A stretch of 11,362 nt of DNA from Candidatus Micrarchaeota archaeon CG08_land_8_20_14_0_20_59_11 (lineage in GTDB: Archaea; Micrarchaeota; Micrarchaeia; Norongarragalinales; Norongarragalinaceae): positions 1-11,362 of the forward strand of contig PEXZ01000027.1 in the NCBI GenBank assembly GCA_002763345.1. The letters are read 5' to 3'. A program made the position numbers and the translations under genes. Position 1 is the stretch's first letter; the number at the start of each line of letters is the position of its first letter. Shown in pieces: positions 6,458-11,362 of this stretch. The notes under the pieces are model-generated. The model had not been told where the DNA came from. It did no database searches and was given only the letters and a program-made list of their open reading frames with translations.

Positions 6458-7084
6458 TCAAAGCTTGAGCTCGCGAATCAACGGGTTCGTCACGCCGTTC
6501 CTTTTAAGCGCCGAAAGTTTTTTCCTCAAGTTGCCGTCCATCTTGCGTCCCTTCACTTGCGCGCAATACTCGGAAATAACGGCGCTCCAGTCCAAGCCGC
6601 TTTGCTGCAAGGTAAGCAGGTCCTCGTAATCGCGCGGGAAAGGCCGCGTCGTAATGGCTTTGAACAGGTAAACGTCTTCCTTGGAAGCCAGAAACGCCGA
6701 GAGCAAACCGTAATCGGCGTGTTTTTCAGCCCGATTCTTCATCGCAGGCGACAACGTCAAGCCGCCCATCACGGTTTTAGTGAACAAGTCGAACTGCAAG
6801 CCATCATCGTTGATGAGAATGTCCTTCGCCTTCAAATCGATTAGGTAAGAGCCGGGAAACAATTCCTTGAAGCCAACGCGCTTCAACGCCGAGAAAAACG
6901 CCTGCTCGCTCAACTCGTCCTCAAACAACAAATCCACGTCCTTCGTGGACGGCTTTAAGTTCCTGAAAGTCATCGCGCAACCGCCAATCAACAAAACGCT
7001 GACGCGCTTGCTCAACACTTTCGAAACGCCGGTGAACACGGCGTCAATGTCGCGCTTCGAATACTGTTTTATCGGTTCAGCCAT
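6458..7084 (-). CDS. DUF6036/AbiEii-like nucleotidyltransferase
   Basis: The protein has 208 residues from the ATG at 7084. LLIGGCAMTFRNLKPSTKDVDLLF (31-54) gives the GG (34-35) and D49-V-D51 metal site of the nucleotidyltransferase fold. GLQFDLF (95-101) supplies a candidate third carboxylate, D99, followed by the TVMGGLTLSPAMKNRA block that I associate with archaeal DUF6036 proteins. The start is ambiguous: the ATG overlaps the upstream gene by 8 nt (ATGGCTGA), while an in-frame TTG at 7093 lies 4 nt after GGAG. The only upstream partner is the double winged-helix regulator, so the two probably form a toxin-antitoxin-like pair in which this protein is the enzyme. Its target (tRNA, protein or nucleotide) cannot be read from sequence. 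No T-rich terminator is seen downstream. Confidence 0.8.
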   Translation of the reverse strand: MAEPIKQYSKRDIDAVFTGVSKVLSKRVSVLLIGGCAMTFRNLKPSTKDVDLLFEDELSEQAFFSALKRVGFKELFPGSYLIDLKAKDILINDDGLQFDLFTKTVMGGLTLSPAMKNRAEKHADYGLLSAFLASKEDVYLFKAITTRPFPRDYEDLLTLQQSGLDWSAVISEYCAQVKGRKMDGNLRKKLSALKRNGVTNPLIRELKL

Positions 7085-8057
7085 ACTGCGCAATCAACTC
7101 CTTGAATTCTTCAAAACCGGGAAAAACGGGGCCCTGAACGCGCAAAAAATCATCTCCGACCGAGTGCTTGATTTCGTGACCTGCAGCAAAAGCGTCAACA
7201 AACTCGAGAGACTGCCTGGCAGCACCTTCAACTCCCAAATCGCCTGCCACGACAAAAAACTTTTCCTCGCTGACCTTCTTTTTATTCTTGTGCAACGCCA
7301 GTAACGCATAAGAAGCTTCGCGGGCGCTGGGCAACAAAGTCGAGCGAAGCAACGCGTGAACGATTGCTTCCTCCAAACAAGGCCTTTTCACGGAACCGAA
7401 AACATTGTAGTAATAATCCTCAAAGTCGGTTTGAATCACTTTAACGCCAAACTCGCTCAAAACACTCAAGCCGGTCGGCGTCATGAAACTCGGCACTTTT
7501 TCCGCGCCGGTCCTGATAAAACCATAAGGCCCGCGAGAAATAAGTGAACCATTCACGTCCTGCTTCGACTGCATTACCGCGAAGGAAACGTATTCTTCAA
7601 CCGCTTTCTGCAACAAAGGCAACAAAATATAGTAATCGTTTGCGCTCCTCCGACCCACGACGCCCGCGTCCAAGAGCTTCGACAAAACCCGCCTAACCGT
7701 AATCTCCCGAAGAAAACCAACTCGCCTCACGCGAGCAACGGAAGCGTTCGGGAAAAGCAACCCGGACAATACTCGAATCGACGAGTGCGCTAAAACGCCG
7801 GCGTCGACGTGCGGACACGCGACGAAAAACGCTTTCAACGCCAGCGCATGAGACGCGTCAGAAACCACGGCGAGCTTTCGTTTTCCGCTACGCTCAAGTA
7901 CGACCAATTTTTTTCCAGCGAGCGCCGTCAACGCTCTGGAAACAGCGCTTTCCTTCAAGCCTAAATGCGAAGCCATGCTTTTGCCGTAATCGCCTTGCGG
8001 CTCCGAGCAAAGTGTTTTGAAAACGCGCAATTCCAAAGAGCCCAAACCCCAAATCAT
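7077..8057 (-). CDS. Double winged-helix transcriptional regulator paired with an NTase
   Basis: This 326-residue protein starts at the ATG at 8057. Residues 5-70 form a MarR-like winged helix: ASHLGLKESAVSRALTALAG (29-48) is the helix-turn-helix and LERSGKRKLAVVS (54-66) the wing. Residues about 91-160 look like a second winged helix (FLREITVRRVLSKLLDAGVV). A mixed C-terminal domain (about 195-326) contains TPTGLSVLSEFGVKV and a Phe/Tyr-rich stretch, DFEDYYYNVFG. The architecture recalls AbiEi-type regulators, with one more DNA-binding domain. It precedes and overlaps the NTase gene, so it is the likely antitoxin or repressor of that pair. No SD precedes the ATG; the TATA box at 8087-8080 predicts a transcript starting at or next to the ATG. 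Domain calls are good; the antitoxin role is inferred from position. Confidence 0.8.
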   Translation of the reverse strand: MIWGLGSLELRVFKTLCSEPQGDYGKSMASHLGLKESAVSRALTALAGKKLVVLERSGKRKLAVVSDASHALALKAFFVACPHVDAGVLAHSSIRVLSGLLFPNASVARVRRVGFLREITVRRVLSKLLDAGVVGRRSANDYYILLPLLQKAVEEYVSFAVMQSKQDVNGSLISRGPYGFIRTGAEKVPSFMTPTGLSVLSEFGVKVIQTDFEDYYYNVFGSVKRPCLEEAIVHALLRSTLLPSAREASYALLALHKNKKKVSEEKFFVVAGDLGVEGAARQSLEFVDAFAAGHEIKHSVGDDFLRVQGPVFPGFEEFKELIAQYG

Positions 8058-8068
8058 ATATCATTTTA

Positions 8069-8094
8069 AGCAATACTTATTTATATACTTTGCT
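8069..8094 (-). promoter_or_regulatory. Leaderless promoter of the regulator-NTase operon, with flanking inverted repeat
   Basis: The minus strand reads TATATAAA at 8087-8080, centred about 26 bp before the ATG at 8057, with AGCAAAG just upstream as a BRE-like element. The expected start site coincides with the start codon, and no SD is present, so the mRNA is probably leaderless. AGCAA (8069-8073) and TTGCT (8090-8094) form a perfect 5-bp inverted repeat around the TATA box with arm centres 21 bp apart, a candidate autoregulatory site. Confidence 0.6.
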
Positions 8095-8139
8095 AAAAAT
8101 GTTAAAATAATGCGTTTAGGGGCGTCCGAAAGAACAAAC

Positions 8140-8171
8140 AACCAAAGATATGTTTTTATATACCCTTGGTT
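8140..8171 (+). promoter_or_regulatory. Leaderless promoter and candidate AbiEi operator of the abiE-like operon
   Basis: TTTTTATATA at 8153-8162 is a TATA box centred about 25 bp before the ATG at 8183; no SD is present, so the first gene is probably leaderless. The box is bracketed by AACCAAAG (8140-8147) and CCTTGGTT (8164-8171), an inverted repeat pairing at 7 of 8 positions with arm centres 24 bp apart. In known AbiE systems the AbiEi antitoxin represses its operon by binding promoter inverted repeats, so this is the natural candidate site. Confidence 0.6.
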
Positions 8172-8182
8172 AATTGATTATC

Positions 8183-8827
8183 ATGAGACTCCCGATTGAA
8201 CGGAAATTGAAAAAGCGCCTGCACCTGAACGTGGCGCGCCTGCAGGACGAGGTGGTGGACGCCCTTTACTCTGCCGAGAGGGGAGCGGTGATTCACGGCG
8301 GCACAGCGATTTGGCGCTGTTTCAGCGGGAACCGCTTTTCGGAGGACCTGGATTTTTATTCCTCACGGCCGAAGGAAATCGAGACCGGCCTGCCGGCTGC
8401 CCTGGAGCGGCGCGGCTTCTCGCTGCCCAAGTTCAAGAAAACCGAGAACCTGTTCTTCGCCAGGATTTCGGACGGCGGCACGGACGTCCGGCTTGAGGTC
8501 AACTTTTCGGTGAAGAAAAAAGCGGTTCCCACGCCGTTCGAGCGCACGGACGGCTCGTTCATGGAGGTGCTGTGCCTGTCCCCTGCCGACCTGCTGGTGG
8601 AAAAAATCGAGGCATACGAGGCGCGGCGCTTCATCCGCGACGCTTACGACGTCCTGTACCTGAGCAGTTACGCCACCAGCAATGCGGAAATAAGGCAACG
8701 CGTGCAGCGGTTCCTGCGGAACTGCCGCGAACCGGTTGACGAGCCCGACCTGAAAGCCATAGTTTACTCGGGTGCCGTGCCCTCGTTCGAGCAAATCAGA
8801 ACCGCCTTGGAGGCGCGTTTTGCGTGA
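8183..8827 (+). CDS. AbiEii/AbiGii-family nucleotidyltransferase toxin
   Basis: The protein has 214 residues from the ATG at 8183. I prefer this ATG to the in-frame TTG at 8174 because the predicted transcript begins at about the ATG. It carries the AbiEii family blocks in order: VIHGGTAIWRCFSGNRFSED (36-55) with GGTA and S53-E-D55-L-D57 as the metal-binding site; VRLEVNFS (102-109), where E105 is a candidate third acidic residue; and LSPADLLVEKIEAYEARRFI (132-151) followed by RDAYDVLYLS, the conserved Lys/Arg-Asp helical block. AbiEii proteins are nucleotidyltransferases; characterised members act as toxins that block growth or phage propagation, some by modifying tRNA acceptor ends. The partner gene follows with a GTGA overlap. 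Gene order is toxin first, unlike the classic abiEi-abiEii arrangement. Identity is secure; the target is unknown. Confidence 0.92.
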   Translation: MRLPIERKLKKRLHLNVARLQDEVVDALYSAERGAVIHGGTAIWRCFSGNRFSEDLDFYSSRPKEIETGLPAALERRGFSLPKFKKTENLFFARISDGGTDVRLEVNFSVKKKAVPTPFERTDGSFMEVLCLSPADLLVEKIEAYEARRFIRDAYDVLYLSSYATSNAEIRQRVQRFLRNCREPVDEPDLKAIVYSGAVPSFEQIRTALEARFA

Positions 8828-9414
8828 AGTACCTGGAAAGCGTGAGGCGGCGCTTCTCTGCTCAGCCCGCGTTCACGGTAGGCGACCTGTGCCGCTTCCT
8901 GAAACCAAGGGGAATCACGCCCGGCTACCTCAAGCAACTCGTGCACAACCTGCTCGCAACCGGCGAACTGAGGCAAATCACCCGCGGGGTTTACTCGTTT
9001 CACGAAGACACCCAAATCGTCGGGCTCGCCTTTCAGCCTTATTATTACGGGCTGCAGGACGCCCTCTCGCTCCACGGATTCTGGGAACAGGAAACCAACC
9101 CTGTTGTCATAACCCCCCGCAAGGTGCGTTCGGGCGTCCGCACCTTCGCGGGAAACAACTACCTGGTGCGGCGCATAAGCCGCAAAATGTTTTTCGGCTA
9201 CCGAACGATGAGGTACGGCGACTGGTTCGTCAACGTTTCAGACCCGGAAAAAACGCTGATAGACTACGCCCACTTCAACGCGCCCCTGCCCGCCCAGGCG
9301 CTGCGCGAACTCAGGAAGGCATTGCGGGAACCGATCCTGAGGGAGTACCTGCGCAGGTGCGGCCCCCGCACCCGGAAACGCGTCCGCCGGCTTCTTCTTG
9401 CAACCACCCGCTAA
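8824..9414 (+). CDS. AbiEi-like winged-helix antitoxin/repressor
   Basis: This 196-residue protein starts at a GTG (8824-8826) inside the stop of the toxin gene (GTGA). GGAGG (8809-8813) lies 10 nt upstream, pointing to coupled translation. Residues 8-60 are a winged helix, ending in the family-typical GELRQITRGVYSF (47-59). The following core has PYYYGLQDALSLHGF (72-86), the characteristic AbiEi block, then VVITPRKVRSG and a DPEKTLIDYAHF-like segment. The C terminus is strongly basic (RRCGPRTRKRVRRLLL). AbiEi proteins neutralise the AbiEii toxin, in characterised type IV systems without a stable toxin-antitoxin complex, and repress the operon. It probably binds the inverted repeat at 8140-8171. 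No T-rich terminator follows, so some readthrough into smc, 102 bp downstream, is possible. Confidence 0.88.
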   Translation: MKYLESVRRRFSAQPAFTVGDLCRFLKPRGITPGYLKQLVHNLLATGELRQITRGVYSFHEDTQIVGLAFQPYYYGLQDALSLHGFWEQETNPVVITPRKVRSGVRTFAGNNYLVRRISRKMFFGYRTMRYGDWFVNVSDPEKTLIDYAHFNAPLPAQALRELRKALREPILREYLRRCGPRTRKRVRRLLLATTR

Positions 9415-9483
9415 CGCGGAAGGGGAAAAAGCCAATGCGGTTATACCCCCGTTCCGCCCACTGGAAGCCCCCACCTAATAATA

Positions 9484-9502
9484 TTATATAAGCGCGCGCG
9501 CT
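9484..9502 (+). promoter_or_regulatory. Leaderless smc promoter with GC palindrome
   Basis: TTATATAA (9484-9491) is centred about 29 bp before the smc ATG at 9517, and the leader has no SD. It is followed at once by AGCGCGCGCGCT (9491-9502), a perfect 12-bp palindrome of alternating G and C lying between the TATA box and the predicted start. Alternating GC can adopt Z-form DNA or serve as a dimeric operator; neither is shown here. Confidence 0.6.
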
Positions 9503-9516
9503 TTTCCTAAAACTAC

Positions 9517-11362
9517 ATGTTCATCAAGAAAATCGTGATGCGGAACTTCAAGTCCTTCAAGACGGGCGCGGTGCATCTGACGCAGGGCGTCTGCACCATC
9601 GTCGGCCCTAACGGAAGCGGAAAGACGAACATCATCGATTCCGTCCTGTTTGCGTTCGGCGAGTCCAGCCTCAAGGCGATGCGCGTCAAGAAAACGAAGG
9701 ACCTGATTTTCCAGGACAACAACGTCGCCGAGGTGGCGCTCTCGCTGGAGACGAACGGCGCGGAGCACGAAATCAGGCATCTGCTGCGGAAGGACGGGAA
9801 GACGAAATACCTGCTCGACGGCAAGCGCGTGAAGAAATACGTGATGGAGGAGTTCCTCTCGCGCTCGCGGCTTTCGAAGAACAACATCATCAAGCAGGGG
9901 GAGGTGCAGCGGATAGTCGAGATGAACCCGAAGGACAGGCGCGGACTGATTGATTTCCTCGCGAACGTCACGGAATACGAGGAGAAGAAGAAGGAGGCGC
10001 TTTCCGAGCTGGACAAGGTGGAGGACAAGCTCAGGGAGGCGCGCGCCGTGCTCAGCGAGCGCGAGGGCTTTTTGGAGGAGCTGGGCAAGGAGAAGCGCGA
10101 CGCCGAAACATTCCTGGACTTGAACGCGCGCCTGAAGCGCGTGAACGCCACGCTCCTGTCAATAGATGTCGAGGCGCTTTCGAAGGAATTCGAATCGCTC
10201 GTCGACGCGTCCGTCGATTCCCGCTCGAAACTCGGCGTCCTGAAGATGCAGATGGACGCCATCGACGCCGACGTGGCGGCGATAAACGCGAAAGCCGAGG
10301 AGGTCAATGCGAAGATAGTCGCGAGCAGCCAGGGCAAGGAACTCGAACTGCAGCGGGAGATTTCGTCGCTGGAGGCGGCAATCACGCAGGCGCAGGCGGC
10401 GATAGTGGAGCGAAAAGCGTTCCTTGAAAAGATGGAGGGCATTCTGCGGGACATCGGGCTCGGGAAGGGAAGGGCAAACGACGAGGTGCAGGGCTCCCGC
10501 AGGCGCATCTCGGAACTGAAGGAAGCGGTCGCGACGTTCGAGGGCATGTATTCGCAGGAGAACGAAAAACTCAAGCACATCATGTCCCAGTCCGAAAACT
10601 TCTCAAAGGACTTCCAAACTGCGCGGCAGGCAATGGATTCGCTGCAGGAGGAGATGAACGCCGCGAAGGAGCGCCTGAACGTGGTGCAGGCGGAAGCCGG
10701 AAAAACGTCCGAGATAAGGCGGCTGCGCGACGAACAGCTCGACAGGCTGCGCGCAGGAACGCCGCTTGAGGATTTCGCGTCGCGCAAGAAGGAGCTGGCT
10801 GCTGCGATGGCGAACGCGGGGGGGGAGGTCGCGGAATTCGACGCGTCGTCGAAGAAGCTGTTCGACGAGGAGACGGAATTGAACAGGCGCATTCCCCTTC
10901 TTGAAGACGCGATTCTGGCGGCTCGGCAGAAAATCGCGGACATAAACCTGCGCCTCAGGGGCGCGAGCGCCGACGCCCTGACGCGCTCGCTCGAAGCGGT
11001 AATCGCCATGCGCGAGAAAATCAAGGGCATCCACGGCACCGTGCAGGAGCTCTGCTCGTACGAACCCGAGAATTCCGTCGCCGTGAACGCCGCGCTCGGC
11101 TCGCGCCTGAATTACGTGGTTGTCGACGACGTCAAGACCGCCGGAAAAGTCGTCGAATACCTGAAGGAAAACAAGCTGGGGCGCATATCGCTGATTCCAC
11201 TGGACAGAATCCAGACGCCGTCTGCCGAAGACGAGAAACTGCTGAAGAAAAAAGGCGCCGTCGATTTCCTCATTAATCTCGTTGAGTTCGACGGCCGCTT
11301 CAAGAAGGCGTTCCAGTTCGCGTGCTCGAACACGCTCGTTATGCGCGATTTTGAATCCGCGT
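9517..11362 (+). CDS. smc: SMC chromosome-segregation ATPase, N-terminal half (3'-truncated by window edge)
   Basis: 615 complete codons are visible from the ATG at 9517. The N-terminal ATPase lobe begins FIKKIVMRNFKSF and has the Walker A motif GPNGSGKTN (30-38); ESSLKAMRVKKTKDLIF (49-65) follows, and IIKQGEVQRIV (124-134) carries the Q-loop Gln127. From about residue 150 to 500 the sequence is a long Glu/Lys/Ala-rich antiparallel coiled-coil arm. The hinge domain starts at GIHGTV (504-509) and continues through NYVVVDD and LGRISLIPLDRI, and the window cuts it at residue 615. This is about half of a usual SMC (near 1,170 residues); the missing part would carry the rest of the hinge, the return coil, the ABC signature and Walker B. 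SMC dimers extrude DNA loops and compact and segregate chromosomes. A housekeeping gene, it marks the right edge of the accessory region. Confidence 0.95.
   Translation, partial: MFIKKIVMRNFKSFKTGAVHLTQGVCTIVGPNGSGKTNIIDSVLFAFGESSLKAMRVKKTKDLIFQDNNVAEVALSLETNGAEHEIRHLLRKDGKTKYLLDGKRVKKYVMEEFLSRSRLSKNNIIKQGEVQRIVEMNPKDRRGLIDFLANVTEYEEKKKEALSELDKVEDKLREARAVLSEREGFLEELGKEKRDAETFLDLNARLKRVNATLLSIDVEALSKEFESLVDASVDSRSKLGVLKMQMDAIDADVAAINAKAEEVNAKIVASSQGKELELQREISSLEAAITQAQAAIVERKAFLEKMEGILRDIGLGKGRANDEVQGSRRRISELKEAVATFEGMYSQENEKLKHIMSQSENFSKDFQTARQAMDSLQEEMNAAKERLNVVQAEAGKTSEIRRLRDEQLDRLRAGTPLEDFASRKKELAAAMANAGGEVAEFDASSKKLFDEETELNRRIPLLEDAILAARQKIADINLRLRGASADALTRSLEAVIAMREKIKGIHGTVQELCSYEPENSVAVNAALGSRLNYVVVDDVKTAGKVVEYLKENKLGRISLIPLDRIQTPSAEDEKLLKKKGAVDFLINLVEFDGRFKKAFQFACSNTLVMRDFESA

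Noticed and set aside
8772..9491. 239-codon plus-strand open frame overlapping the AbiEii and AbiEi genes
   Set aside because: It is an out-of-frame, Pro/Arg-rich shadow; the AbiEi frame has an SD, an overlap with its partner and family motifs.
9513..11039. 508-codon open frame on the minus strand opposite smc
   Set aside because: It is antisense to a clear SMC coding frame with intact Walker A, Q-loop and hinge. It arises because smc here uses few TTA, CTA and TCA codons, and its product is a low-complexity Ser-rich string.
1..11362. tRNA, rRNA, CRISPR arrays, insertion sequences or integrase
   Set aside because: None recognised on reading both strands: no T-loop-like motif with a matching acceptor stem, no repeat-spacer periodicity, no transposase or integrase motifs. 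A tRNAscan or Infernal run would be the decisive check.

Overview
The window looks like a piece of an archaeal chromosome, most likely from an uncultured, DPANN-like lineage. This assignment is inference. The main clues are a C-terminally anchored giant surface protein built of Ig/FN3-like modules, an archaeal-type SMC, and AT-rich TATA boxes about 24-30 bp upstream of start codons that have no ribosome binding site (leaderless first genes). Internal operon genes carry Shine-Dalgarno (SD) sites of the GGAGGTGAT type, TTG and GTG starts occur, and T-rich tracts follow the surface gene. No tRNA, rRNA, CRISPR array, insertion sequence or transposase was recognised.

Layout: (1) 1-302, minus strand: the N-terminal two thirds or so of a small nucleotidyltransferase (NTase) protein, cut by the window edge just inside its GS motif. 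(2) 485-4840, minus: a 1451-residue secreted, membrane-anchored surface protein with a signal peptide, seven regularly spaced Ig/FN3-like modules, a sequon-rich C-terminal beta-sandwich, Pro/Thr linkers, a carboxypeptidase-regulatory-like domain, one transmembrane helix and a basic tail. (3) 4841-5144: a divergent intergenic region of about 300 bp with helically phased AT steps. (4) 5145-5336, plus: a small DUF5678-like protein. (5) 5361-6289, minus: a two-gene MNT-HEPN module, with the NTase fused to a winged helix. (6) 6458-8057, minus: a two-gene module of a double winged-helix regulator and a DUF6036/AbiEii-like NTase. (7) 8183-9414, plus: an AbiE-type toxin-antitoxin pair with the AbiEii NTase first and the AbiEi winged-helix protein second. 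(8) 9517 to the end, plus: the N-terminal half of an SMC chromosome-segregation ATPase, cut at the hinge.

The unifying theme of 5361-9414 is three consecutive but differently built NTase modules. Each has a winged-helix DNA-binding partner or domain, each pair overlaps at its gene junction, and each promoter carries an imperfect inverted repeat with arms roughly two helical turns apart, around the TATA box or predicted transcription start. Modules (6) and (7) are fired divergently from one 125-bp spacer. With the partial NTase at the left edge, four NTase-fold genes lie within 9 kb. This suggests a toxin-antitoxin or anti-phage accessory island wedged between a cell-surface gene and the housekeeping smc gene. 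Function is inferred from families and layout only.
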